This document shows, piece after piece, positions 20,876 through 29,462 of a stretch of 64,000 nucleotides of DNA; position 1 is the stretch's first letter, and each line of letters begins with the position of its first letter. This DNA comes from Ectothiorhodospiraceae bacterium (GTDB taxonomy: Bacteria; Pseudomonadota; Gammaproteobacteria; HK1): the NCBI GenBank assembly GCA_024234875.1, contig JACKNM010000002.1:1-64000 (forward strand), read 5' to 3'. Both the position numbers and the translations under genes were made by a program. The notes under the pieces were generated by a model. That model saw only the letters and a list, made by a program, of their open reading frames with translations, had not been told where the DNA came from and did not search any database.

Positions 20876-22156
20876 ATGTCGATCGAGCGGGTGGACGTGC
20901 TGGTCGTGGGCGGAGGCCAGTCGGGCCTGGCGATGAGTGAGCACCTGGGCGAGCGGGGGCTCTCTCACCTCGTGCTCGAGCGCCACCGGATCGCGGAGCG
21001 TTGGCGCTCGGAGCGGTGGGACTCGCTGGTTGCCAACGGCCCGGCGTGGCACGACCGATTCCCGACCCTGGCGTTCTCGGCCGTCGGCATCGCGGCCGAC
21101 GAGTTCGCGCCCAAGGAGCGGGTCGCGGACTACCTGGTCGCCTATGCCGAGGCGATCGCGGCGCCGGTGCGCTGCGGCGTCGAGGTCACCGAGGTGCGGC
21201 GAAACGTGCGCCGGAGCGGCTTTCGGGTCGAGACCTCGGCCGGTGTCATGGAAGCCGACAACGTGGTGGCGGCCACCGGTCCGTTCCAGTGCCCGGTGAT
21301 CCCGACCGTGGTCCCCGACCGCGCAGGCCTCGTGCAGATCCACTCGAGCGCTTACCGCAATCCCCAGCAGCTCCCCGATGGTGCGGTGCTGATCGTCGGT
21401 GCCGGCTCCTCGGGCGCCCAGATCGCCGACGAGCTGGTGCGCGCGGGCAGGCGTGTCTACCTCTCGGTCGGGCCCCACGACCGGCCGCCGCGCCGCTATC
21501 GCGGGCGCGACTACGTGTGGTGGCTCGGGGTGCTCGGGAAGTGGGACGCGGTGGCGAAGGAGCCCGGCAAGGAGCACGTCACCATCGCGGTCAGCGGTGC
21601 GCGCGGCGGCTACACCGTCGACTTCCGGCACTTCGCGGCGCGGGGAGTCACGCTGCTCGGACGGGCGCTCGGGCTCGAGGCCGGCACCATGCGCTTCGCG
21701 CCCGACCTCGCGCGCAATCTCGCCCAGGGCGATGCCAACTACTTGTCGGTGCTCGACGAGGCGGACGCGTACATCGCCCGCTACGGACTCGACTTCCCGA
21801 CCGAGCCCGAGGCGCGACACATCGACCCGGACCCGCCGTGCGTGAGCGATCCGGTTCTGGAGCTCGACCTCGCGGCCGTGGGCGTCCAGTCCATCGTGTG
21901 GGCGACCGGTTTCACCGTCGACTTCGGCTGGCTGAAGGTCGACGTGCTCGACGCCCAGGGCCGACCGAGGCACCAGCGTGGCGTCACCGACGAGCCCGGG
22001 CTCTACTTCCTCGGTCTGCCGTGGCTGTCACGGCGCGCATCGTCGTTCATCTACGGGGTCTGGCACGACGCGCGGTATCTGGCCGACCACATCGTCACCC
22101 GGCGCATGTACCGCGACCATCGCCCGATCTCTAAGGGGTCGGACCAACTCAGGTAG
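20876..22156 (+). CDS. Flavin-containing monooxygenase (CzcO-like)
   Basis: A 426-residue FAD/NADPH monooxygenase. FAD site VLVVGGGQSGLAMSEHL at residues 8-24; NADPH site LIVGAGSSGAQIADELV near 171-187; then the ATG motif VWATGF near 344. It lacks a membrane anchor. Relatives oxygenate nitrogen or sulfur in small amines, or insert oxygen next to carbonyls. Position 31 bp after the ureohydrolase suggests oxidation of a guanidine- or amine-bearing substrate. The last residues KGSDQLR and the TAG stop are encoded by the dispersed repeat at 22135, so the native C terminus has been replaced. Confidence 0.9.
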   Translation: MSIERVDVLVVGGGQSGLAMSEHLGERGLSHLVLERHRIAERWRSERWDSLVANGPAWHDRFPTLAFSAVGIAADEFAPKERVADYLVAYAEAIAAPVRCGVEVTEVRRNVRRSGFRVETSAGVMEADNVVAATGPFQCPVIPTVVPDRAGLVQIHSSAYRNPQQLPDGAVLIVGAGSSGAQIADELVRAGRRVYLSVGPHDRPPRRYRGRDYVWWLGVLGKWDAVAKEPGKEHVTIAVSGARGGYTVDFRHFAARGVTLLGRALGLEAGTMRFAPDLARNLAQGDANYLSVLDEADAYIARYGLDFPTEPEARHIDPDPPCVSDPVLELDLAAVGVQSIVWATGFTVDFGWLKVDVLDAQGRPRHQRGVTDEPGLYFLGLPWLSRRASSFIYGVWHDARYLADHIVTRRMYRDHRPISKGSDQLR

Positions 22157-22333
22157 TTGTCCTGAAAGCGATTTTTCGGAAACTCGGCACAACTCCATCG
22201 TGGAGCTGCGCAGAGACGGCGCATCGCCCTTCGACCCTCCTGCGGGCTCAGGGCAGACGGGCAAGCCCTGCACGCCGGTTCGGGCCCGCACGAAAAACCG
22301 CTGGAAATCAACCGCTTGAGTCGGTCCGACCCC
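22135..22333. repeat. Inverted pair of dispersed repeats (REP/MITE-like element)
   Basis: An inverted copy starts at 22135 (GGGGTCGGACCAACTCAGG, continuing to about 22179 with a TTTTTCG segment). A direct copy occupies 22291-22333 (CGAAAAACCGCTGGAAATCA, then GAGTCGGTCCGACCCC). The two arms face outward-in, about 110 bp apart, as in paired REP elements. The left copy supplies the stop codon of the monooxygenase gene. No transposase is encoded within. Confidence 0.65.
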
Positions 22334-22352
22334 TTCGAGCTTCGAGCGGTGG

Positions 22353-23051
22353 CTACTTCGCGACGAAACAGTAGAACAACCCGTCGCCGCCAGTGCGCTT
22401 CAACGCATCCTGGCTGCAGCCGACGGTCGCGTGTGACGAGTTCCACGACAGCATGTGCCAGTCGTTGCTCAGGCCTGCCCGGTCGTGGTGACCGACGATG
22501 GCAGACCCCTCACCGCTATTGGTCCAGTCGCCGCACGTCGTGTCACCGCCGGCGGTCGAGTACAGCCCGCTCGGGTCGGAGCCGGTGAGGATGTCGTGTC
22601 GGTTGGGCTTGTCGCCGCGACCGTTGACCGGCTTTCCGCTCTCGTCGAGCGCGTTCGCCTTGTCGACCTTGTTGCCGGCGGAGTGCAGGTCGTCGAGGTC
22701 GCGGGCGATGAGCGCGCCCTTGGCGTTGTGCCAGGGGCCGTTGCCGATGCGGTCCCGTGCACTCACGCCGGGAATCACCCGCGGCCGGTCACCCGAGCGG
22801 TCGATCTTCGGGCTCGTGCTCAGATATGCGCGCCAGGCGGTCTGTGCGGAGCCCGCCGCAGTGGCGAGCTTCGCGCAGTGGGCGTCGGCCCCCTCCAGGC
22901 CACCGAGATCCGCGCCGTTCCCCGGCCCGGCGCTGGTGACGAAGAACGTCATCTCGGCCTGCTGAGCATGGGTGACCGTGGTCATTCCGGCAGCGACGGC
23001 CAGTGCGGCGATCAGCGCGAGCCTGCGCGGCGGACACTTCGTGGAGCGCAT
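22353..23051 (-). CDS. Secreted protein with a DUF1554/endostatin-like (C-type-lectin fold) domain
   Basis: A 232-residue protein with a signal peptide (hydrophobic LALIAALAVAAGMTTVTHAQ, cleavage near AQA). The mature part begins MTFFVTSAGPGNGADLGGLE and continues GADAHCAKLATAAG then WRAYLSTSP, the pattern of lectin-like domains found in secreted bacterial proteins of the DUF1554/collagenase NC10 type. Cysteines at ADAHC, TTCGDW, VGCSQ and FYCFVAK would form disulfides. GGAGGG lies 6 nt before the ATG. An upstream in-frame extension contains six CAC codons, but the signal peptide argues for the start at 23051. The ligand is unknown. Confidence 0.75.
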   Translation of the reverse strand: MRSTKCPPRRLALIAALAVAAGMTTVTHAQQAEMTFFVTSAGPGNGADLGGLEGADAHCAKLATAAGSAQTAWRAYLSTSPKIDRSGDRPRVIPGVSARDRIGNGPWHNAKGALIARDLDDLHSAGNKVDKANALDESGKPVNGRGDKPNRHDILTGSDPSGLYSTAGGDTTCGDWTNSGEGSAIVGHHDRAGLSNDWHMLSWNSSHATVGCSQDALKRTGGDGLFYCFVAK

Positions 23052-23087
23052 CGACTTCCCTCCGATACCCCAGACGCGGTATGCGCC

Positions 23088-23111
23088 GTGGTGGTGGTGG
23101 TGGTGCTCGAG
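23088..23111. repeat. Triplet run (GTG)6 next to CTCGAG
   Basis: On the minus strand, CTCGAG is followed by six CAC triplets, about 37 bp upstream of the start of the secreted-protein gene and in frame with it. It is a simple-sequence tract in a region with no other recognised signal. Confidence 0.7.
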
Positions 23112-23341
23112 GTGAGACGCGGCGGCGTGCGCGCCGGCGGACGACGTCGTCCGCGGGGCACCGACCGTTCCGCATTCCGGGCGAGACGGGCCAGAGCCCC
23201 GTCGCGGCCGACGCGCACTGTGACCGAAGAACGGGGCAAGGTCGAGCGCCGCATCTCGGCTGCGCGAGCGAGCGACCAGCGGGGCGAGCACACACGCCAT
23301 CCAGGCGGATGCGGTGGCTCGCGTCGAGACGGCTGGCCCGT

Positions 23342-25597
23342 TCAGGGCACCAACAACACCATCCCGGGGAAGATGAGGTCCGGGTCATCTCCAATCAGGA
23401 ACGCATTCGCATCCATGATCCGCGGCCACTGCAGCCCCGAGCGGTAGAAGTACGCGGCGATCGTCGACAACGAGTCCCCGTGCTGCACGGTGTAGATCCC
23501 GCGTGCGCGGGTCAGTCGCGCGAGTTCCGATTGTGCCGACTCCAACGTGCGCCGAACCCCCTCGAGGCGCGCCCTCTGCTCGGCGGTGGTCTCGCGGAGT
23601 GCCGCGTTCCGAGTCAGTAGCTGCTCGTACTCGCGGGTCAGGCTCTGCACCCGCCTGCGGGCCGCGTCGCGCTCCTCGGCGGTCCCGCTGAGCTCCCGTG
23701 AAAGGGAGCCGCGCTGGACCGTCAGCGCGTCGAGCCGGAACTGCAGATCGTCGCGCTCTCGCGTCAGCGCGGCGATGTGCTCACCACGCTGGTCGCGCTC
23801 GGTCCGCAGCCCGTTCGCCTCGTGCTCGAGCGCCGCGGTCCGCGCCTCGAGATCCGCCACCCGGCGGCGCGCATCGGCGAGCGCGACGGTCAGCCCTCGG
23901 AGCTCGCGCTGCGCATCCTCACCGGCGCTCGCGGTGTCGACGAGCAGCGAGCGCGCGGTCGCCAGCGCGGCCGTCGATGCGTGCAGCCGCGCCAGGGCCG
24001 CGTCACGTTGCTGCTCGGTGGCCGCCCCGGAAGTGTGGGCAGCATCGAGCGCCGCCCGAAGACGTTGCCGCTCGGCCTCGCTGTCATCGAGCCGCGTCTG
24101 CAACCGTGCCACCGTCGCGCGGTGGTCAGCGGCTGCCCGCTCGGCGCGCTCCTGCGCGGCGGTGAGCGCGGTCTCCGCCGCCTGCGCCGCGAGGGCATGT
24201 CGCTCTCGTGCCTCCTCGCGCTCGTGGCGCAGCATCTCGGCGCTCGCGCGCGCCGCTTCGAGCTGCTGTCGCAGCGCGTCCTGCCGGGTGGCTGCCTCGG
24301 CCTGCACGGCAGCGCGGGCGCCGCGTTCCGCCTGCACCGCCGTGGCCGCGGAAGCCAACTCGTCACGGAGCCGCGCCACCTCCACGCGCGCGTCATCGCG
24401 GGCATCGCGCAGGCGAGTCACCGCCGCCAGCATCGCGTCGCGCGCCGCCTGCCGGGCACGATTCTCGGCCTGCGCGGCGTCGAGCGCCTCGCGAGCCTGC
24501 GCGAGCTCGCCGGTCGACGCGTCGCGGGCGAGCCGCAGACGCGTCGCCGCGGCGAGCGCGACGTCGCGCCCAGCCAGCAGCTCCCGAGCGCGCGCCTCGG
24601 CCTCGTCGCGCGCCGCTTCGAGGTTCCGCGAGTCCACAGCCAGCTCTTGGTGCGCCGCGGTCAGTCGCTCGTTCTCTCCTCGCGCCGCCTCGAGCTCCGC
24701 GCGCAGCCGGTCCGCAACTCGCGCCGATTCGCCGCGCAGCGCATCGAGCTGACCGCGCGCATCGTCGCGCGCCCGAGTCAGGGTGGCCACCTCGGCTTCC
24801 AGCGCAGCACGCTCCGCCGACAGCCGCTCGCCGCCGGCGCGAAGCGCGGCCTCCGACGCACGGGATTGTGCGAGTGCCTGGTCGGCCGTGACGAGCGCCC
24901 GCCGGATGCCCGCGACCTCCTCGCGCAGGCGATCGCCCACCGACTGCAGTCGCGCGATGGCCTCCGAGCGCGCTGCGAGCTCGCCCCGCGCCAGCTCGAG
25001 CTGCCTCGACGCACCATCGAGCTCCTCCTTGACGGCGGTGACCTCGGCCCGCGCCGCGTCGCGCTCGGCCACCACCGCACGCAGCGCCGCGGACTCGTCC
25101 GCGAGCTGGACCCGCGCGCGGTCCCGCGCCGCCTCCAGCTCGGCAATCGCCTCGGCCCGGGCCGTGCCCTCGGCACGGGTGCGCTCGAGCTGCTCGGTGA
25201 CGGAGACGACATCCGCGCGCGCCGCATCGCGCTCCCCCAGCGCCTCGCTCAACGCCGCCGCGGCGCTCGCGAGCTCCGCGCGCAGCCCGGCGCTCGCCGC
25301 CTCCGCGCGGGCGACGATGTCGACCTTCGCCTCGGCATCCGCGCGCGCCTCCGCGAGCCGTGCCTCGACCTGGGACTGCAGTTCCCGCGCTGCGTCGCGC
25401 TCGCCGGACACGCCGACCACCTGCTCGGAAAGGCCCGCGATCCGGGACTCGAGCGTCGCCACCTCCTGCTCGAGCTCGGCCTTGCGGCGCTCGGTCTCGA
25501 TCTGTGCCTCACTCGGGCCCTTGAGCACCATCGCGAGCACGCCGAGGATCACGCCGACGACGGCCGCCAACCAGGTCGCTCTGGAGACATCGGGCAT
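23342..25597 (-). CDS. Membrane-anchored coiled-coil protein with C-terminal LysM domain
   Basis: A 751-residue protein. One transmembrane helix near the N terminus (TWLAAVVGVILGVLAMVL, residues 8-25) is followed by about 650 residues of almost uninterrupted coiled coil rich in Ala, Arg, Glu and Leu. The last 50 residues are a LysM domain (YTVQHGDSLSTIAAYFYRS, then NAFLIGDDPDLIFPGMVLLVP). It probably spans from the inner membrane to peptidoglycan, as a tether or spacer. ATG 25597 is 8 nt from GGAGG. The repetitive GC-rich coil creates long spurious frames on the opposite strand. No partner gene is evident. Confidence 0.87.
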   Translation of the reverse strand: MPDVSRATWLAAVVGVILGVLAMVLKGPSEAQIETERRKAELEQEVATLESRIAGLSEQVVGVSGERDAARELQSQVEARLAEARADAEAKVDIVARAEAASAGLRAELASAAAALSEALGERDAARADVVSVTEQLERTRAEGTARAEAIAELEAARDRARVQLADESAALRAVVAERDAARAEVTAVKEELDGASRQLELARGELAARSEAIARLQSVGDRLREEVAGIRRALVTADQALAQSRASEAALRAGGERLSAERAALEAEVATLTRARDDARGQLDALRGESARVADRLRAELEAARGENERLTAAHQELAVDSRNLEAARDEAEARARELLAGRDVALAAATRLRLARDASTGELAQAREALDAAQAENRARQAARDAMLAAVTRLRDARDDARVEVARLRDELASAATAVQAERGARAAVQAEAATRQDALRQQLEAARASAEMLRHEREEARERHALAAQAAETALTAAQERAERAAADHRATVARLQTRLDDSEAERQRLRAALDAAHTSGAATEQQRDAALARLHASTAALATARSLLVDTASAGEDAQRELRGLTVALADARRRVADLEARTAALEHEANGLRTERDQRGEHIAALTRERDDLQFRLDALTVQRGSLSRELSGTAEERDAARRRVQSLTREYEQLLTRNAALRETTAEQRARLEGVRRTLESAQSELARLTRARGIYTVQHGDSLSTIAAYFYRSGLQWPRIMDANAFLIGDDPDLIFPGMVLLVP

Positions 25598-25861
25598 GGT
25601 CGCCACCTCCGTCGGTCATTCGGTGTGGAATGGGGCACGAACGACAAGGCCGATCACCGTGCCCGCAGAAGCGCCGCTTGTCCACCGTCGACATCGGTTC
25701 TCCGGAACCGCGCGCGTGGGCCGGCAGGCGACAACGATGGACATCCCGGGGTCGCAGGACCGACGGCCGTGGACGACCCGGACATCGTCGTGACAGGACG
25801 CCCGCGCCGTCGCGAGCCCGACGCCACCGGCCGCCTCGCCCATGACCGGTGCGTCCACGCC

Positions 25862-25882
25862 ACCACGTGGTTGGGTCATAAT
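25862..25882 (+). promoter_or_regulatory. Possible -10 element and palindrome before the UxuA-like gene
   Basis: A perfect 10-bp palindrome ACCACGTGGT (25862-25871) is followed by CATAAT (25877-25882), the only AT-rich hexamer in the 318-bp gap between the divergent genes and 34 bp before the start codon. No convincing -35 is seen. The rest of the gap shows nothing recognisable. Confidence 0.3.
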
Positions 25883-25915
25883 GCCGCCACCGTGGCCAGC
25901 GCACGAGGTCAGCCG

Positions 25916-26980
25916 ATGCCGGGACGCATCCGGATTGCCGCCGGCAGCATTCGCGAGGCCGACGACGAGACCCTCACCTTCGCGGCGCAACTCGGCGTCA
26001 GCGGGGTCATCCTCAACACCCCTCCGCTCACCGGTGAGGCGCCCTACGGCTCGATGCAGTCGCTGGGCACGGCCTACTGGCGCCGACCGGGGCCGGCGAG
26101 CCCGCCGGTCAAGTGGGACTTCCTCGAGCTCCTCCACCTGCGCAAGCGCATCGAGAGCCACGGCCTGCGGCTCGAGGCCATCGAGAACGTCCCCATCCAC
26201 TTCTACGAGGATTGCCTGACCGGGGGTCCGCGTCGCGACGAGCAACTGCGCAACTACTGCGACACCATCCGCGCGCTCGGCGCCGCCGGCATCCCCGTGC
26301 TCGGCTACCACTGGATGGCCAACCGGGTGTGGCGAACCTCGAAGGACGAGCGAACCCGTGGCGGGGCCGGCGTCAGCAGCTTCGATCTCGATCTCGCGGC
26401 CCGCGCGCCACTCACCTTCGGTCGCGAGATCGACGAGGTCGAGGTGTGGTCGCACTACACCCGTTTCATCGAGACCGTGCTTCCGGTGGCGGAGGCCGAG
26501 GGCGTGACCCTCGCGCTACATCCAGACGATCCACCCGTGCCATCGCTCGGCGGTGTCGCCCGCGTGTTCCGCGATCTCGCCGGATTCCGGCGCGCCCTCG
26601 AGATCATCGCCCCGAGTCCGCGCCACAAGCTCGACTTCTGTATGGGGACCTGGGCCGAGATGGGGGTCGAGACGATGATGGCCGGCCTTCGCCACTTCGT
26701 GGCCGCCGGCAAGGTCGCCTACATCCATTTCCGAAACGTCCAGGGCTGCGTGCCGCGATTTCGCGAGGCGTTCCTCGACGAGGGCGACGTCGACGTCGTC
26801 GCCGTGATCCGCCTCCTGGTCGAGAACGACTTCGACGGCGTCCTGATCGACGACCACGTGCCGCACATGGTCAACGACACGGTATGGATGCATCGTGGCC
26901 GCGCCTACGCGACGGGCTACATGAAGGGCCTGGTGCATGCGGTGGAGGCCCTGCGCACGAGTGGCACACCAGGAGCGTGA
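25916..26980 (+). CDS. Mannonate dehydratase (UxuA)-family protein
   Basis: A 354-residue TIM-barrel protein of the UxuA family, which dehydrates D-mannonate to 2-keto-3-deoxygluconate with a divalent metal. Conserved parts: IENVPIHFYEDCL (near residue 95), LALHPDDPPVPSLGG (near 200), KLDFCMGTWAEMG (near 240), YIHFRNVQG (near 268), FLDEGDVD and IDDHVPHM (near 305), which together supply the metal and active-site residues. It is about 40 residues shorter than E. coli UxuA. GAGG lies 7 nt before the ATG. No other hexuronate genes are adjacent, so a related acid sugar substrate is possible. Confidence 0.85.
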   Translation: MPGRIRIAAGSIREADDETLTFAAQLGVSGVILNTPPLTGEAPYGSMQSLGTAYWRRPGPASPPVKWDFLELLHLRKRIESHGLRLEAIENVPIHFYEDCLTGGPRRDEQLRNYCDTIRALGAAGIPVLGYHWMANRVWRTSKDERTRGGAGVSSFDLDLAARAPLTFGREIDEVEVWSHYTRFIETVLPVAEAEGVTLALHPDDPPVPSLGGVARVFRDLAGFRRALEIIAPSPRHKLDFCMGTWAEMGVETMMAGLRHFVAAGKVAYIHFRNVQGCVPRFREAFLDEGDVDVVAVIRLLVENDFDGVLIDDHVPHMVNDTVWMHRGRAYATGYMKGLVHAVEALRTSGTPGA

Positions 26981-27022
26981 GCCACCGCCCTCCCTCCCGC
27001 GCCGCCCCGGTATCGCGGGGCA

Positions 27023-27901
27023 TCAGCCTCGCGCCCGCGCCTCACGGTGATACACGTAGAGGCCGCTGGCGACGATAATCCCGGCACCGAGCACCGTCAT
27101 CGCGTCAGGCACGTCCCCGAACAACACGAGACCGAGCACGGAGCCGAACACGATCTCGACGTACGAGTAGGGCGCGAGCAACGACGCCGGCGCCAGCGCG
27201 TAGGCGCGAATTGCGAGCACCACGCTGACGCACGCGATGACCCCGATGCCGACCAACGCCACCCACCCGACCGCGCCGGGAGCGACCCAGAACCACGGCG
27301 CCGCAAGGCCGAGCACGACCACCGAGGGCAAGGCCGAGTAGGTGAGCATCGTCGCGGTGTGCTCGGTGGGCGCGAGCGCACGCGTGCACACCACGTAGAC
27401 CGCGTGGAGCGTGGTCGCCGCGAGCGGATAGAGCGCGACCCAGCCGAGCCCATCCGCCCCGGGGCGGACCACCACCATCGCGCCGGCGAGGCCGACGAGG
27501 CAGGCCGTCCAGCGTCGGGGGCCGACGTGCTCGCGCAGGACCAGCGCCGCGAGCACCGTCACCAGCAGCGGGCCGACGAAGATGATCGCGATGGTCTCCG
27601 CCAGTGGGAGGTACTTCACGGCGGTGTAGAAGCACAACCCGCTACCGAGATGGCAGGCGGAGCGCACGAGCTGCAACCACGGGCGGCGCGTGCGCACCAG
27701 GGACAACAGGCGGCGCTCGCGCGCGAGCAGCGGCACACCGGTCACCATCACCGTCGCCTGCACCAGCGCGATCTGGGTCACCGGAACGCTGGCCGTCATG
27801 GCCTTCGCAATCGCGTCCGAGCAGGCGATCAGGCCGATGGACGCGACGAGCAGACCGATGCCGAGCCGGCGCTGCGCGATCTCTCGTGAAGGTTCGTCCA
27901 C
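27023..27901 (-). CDS. DMT-superfamily (EamA) transporter
   Basis: A 292-residue inner-membrane protein with ten predicted helices in two EamA repeats: the first from residue 12 to about 145 (LGIGLLVASIGLIACSDAIAK at the start), the second from about 150 to 285. The second repeat ends with SYVEIVFGSVLGLVLFGDV, typical of the family. Substrates range from amino acids to purines and cannot be read from sequence. The start is GTG at 27901. It is the last gene of the tctCBA-sulfatase run, 55 bp after the sulfatase stop, so it may export or import a metabolite of that pathway. Confidence 0.87.
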   Translation of the reverse strand: MDEPSREIAQRRLGIGLLVASIGLIACSDAIAKAMTASVPVTQIALVQATVMVTGVPLLARERRLLSLVRTRRPWLQLVRSACHLGSGLCFYTAVKYLPLAETIAIIFVGPLLVTVLAALVLREHVGPRRWTACLVGLAGAMVVVRPGADGLGWVALYPLAATTLHAVYVVCTRALAPTEHTATMLTYSALPSVVVLGLAAPWFWVAPGAVGWVALVGIGVIACVSVVLAIRAYALAPASLLAPYSYVEIVFGSVLGLVLFGDVPDAMTVLGAGIIVASGLYVYHREARARG

Positions 27902-27956
27902 CGGCTCGCTGCCCGCCCTCGACCACCGCGGCGCCCGCGCGGTACCGGCCGCGGTC

Positions 27957-29420
27957 CTACATCGGACCGATCCGTCTGCAGTGCTGGTCGATGGCCATGA
28001 CGCTGGCGTCGAAGCTGCGTTTGAGCAGGCGGGCCTTGAGCCCGATGCAGTCCGGCTCGTCCCAGAGATTCACGAACTCACCGGGGTCCTCGCGCAGGTC
28101 GTAGAGCTCGCCGAGGTCGTGATTGTGATACACGACGAGCTTGTGGCGACCGTCGAAGTACATCGTGCCGTGACTCGCGTCGCTCATCCAGATCGCGTCA
28201 TAGTACTCACTGCGCACGAAGTCACGATGATGGTCGGGAGCAGCATCGCCGCGCAGAATCGGTAGCAGCGATCGACCCTGCATCGTCTCCGGGAGCGACA
28301 CCCCGGCGAGCTCGAGGATCGTGGGCGCCTGGTCCTGGAGCTCGACCAGCGCATCCGCGCGCAAGCCCGCCCGGAACTGCCCCGGCCAGCTCACGATCAG
28401 CGGCACGTGGACCAGCCCCTCGTAGAACCGGCAGCCCTTCTCGATGAGGCCGTGGTCGCCGAGCGACTCGCCATGATCGGTCGAGAAGATCACCACCGTG
28501 CTCTCGAGCTGCCCGCTGTCGCGCAGACATTGCAGAATGCGAGCAAGCTGGTCGTCGATGAGCTTGATCATGGCGTAATACCAGGCCTTCAACGTCCACG
28601 CGTCACGCGGCCCCGGACCACGGTCGCCGGGACGATACCCGGGCTCCTGCGCCACCGGCACCACCGGGTCGTGGATGTCGAGCTCCCGCGGATGGCGGGC
28701 ACGAGACTGGAAGTCCAGCACCGCGAGGCGCGCCTGGGTCTCGAGGTCCGAATCGCGAAACAGCGGATCGGGCATCGTCGCCGGGTCGAACAGCTCCCGA
28801 TACGCGAGCGGTGGATTGAACGGCGGATGCGGGTCGTAGACGTTGATGCTGAGAAGCCACGGGCCCCGACGCGGCTCGTTGATGAACTCGATCGCGCGGT
28901 CGGCCGCCCACGTCGTCTGGTGCAACGACGCCGGCACGCCGTCGAAGCTCGAGCTCAGCTCGGCCAGGCTCTCGCCCTTCGCGTGCACCCAGTCGGCATA
29001 GTCGTGCCCTTCGGGCCAGTTGTCGCGAGGTGCGTGGCTCCACTTGTAGAAGCGATACCCGTCGTCAACCCGACGCTCGAGCCGACGGTAAGCGCTGGTC
29101 AGGTGCAGCTTTCCGATCAGACCGCAGTCGTAGCCTGCATCCGCGAGCAGCCGCGGCACCAGCTTCGGTCGATCCGGGAAGGTCTCGTTGCCGTTGCGGT
29201 TGACGTGCACCGTGCTCGGGTAGTGGCCGGTGAGGAAACTCGCCCGGCTCGGAGTGCAGATGGGTGACTGGGTGTAGGCGCGAGTGAAGGCCACGCCGCT
29301 CTCGACCAGCGAGTCGATGGTCGGCGTCGAGACGTGGGGATTGCCCAGCGCGCCGATGGTGTCGAAGCGCTGCTGGTCGGTGCAATACCACAGGATGTTC
29401 GGACGACTGCGCTCGTTCAT
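27957..29420 (-). CDS. Sulfatase (type I, formylglycine-dependent)
   Basis: A 487-residue sulfatase of the alkaline phosphatase superfamily. The sequence CTPSRASFLTG places the cysteine to be converted to formylglycine at position 55. Metal ligands are Asp15 (CTDQQRFDT) and the later STDHGESLGDHG; IGKLHL is the Lys/His segment. There is no signal peptide, so it is cytoplasmic. It hydrolyses an unidentified sulfate ester. It follows tctA by 42 bp, which suggests that the TctCBA importer brings in its substrate or a product-like organic acid. No maturation enzyme is encoded in the window. Confidence 0.92.
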   Translation of the reverse strand: MNERSRPNILWYCTDQQRFDTIGALGNPHVSTPTIDSLVESGVAFTRAYTQSPICTPSRASFLTGHYPSTVHVNRNGNETFPDRPKLVPRLLADAGYDCGLIGKLHLTSAYRRLERRVDDGYRFYKWSHAPRDNWPEGHDYADWVHAKGESLAELSSSFDGVPASLHQTTWAADRAIEFINEPRRGPWLLSINVYDPHPPFNPPLAYRELFDPATMPDPLFRDSDLETQARLAVLDFQSRARHPRELDIHDPVVPVAQEPGYRPGDRGPGPRDAWTLKAWYYAMIKLIDDQLARILQCLRDSGQLESTVVIFSTDHGESLGDHGLIEKGCRFYEGLVHVPLIVSWPGQFRAGLRADALVELQDQAPTILELAGVSLPETMQGRSLLPILRGDAAPDHHRDFVRSEYYDAIWMSDASHGTMYFDGRHKLVVYHNHDLGELYDLREDPGEFVNLWDEPDCIGLKARLLKRSFDASVMAIDQHCRRIGPM

Positions 29421-29462
29421 GGCTCGCGGTTCCCGTATGTCGCGGCGGCGGTACGGCGCCGA

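Noticed and set aside
23777..25915. Long plus-strand open frame continuous with the UxuA-like gene
   Set aside because: It is the mirror of the GC-rich coiled-coil gene on the minus strand. Only the part from 25916 has family similarity, a ribosome binding site and normal composition.
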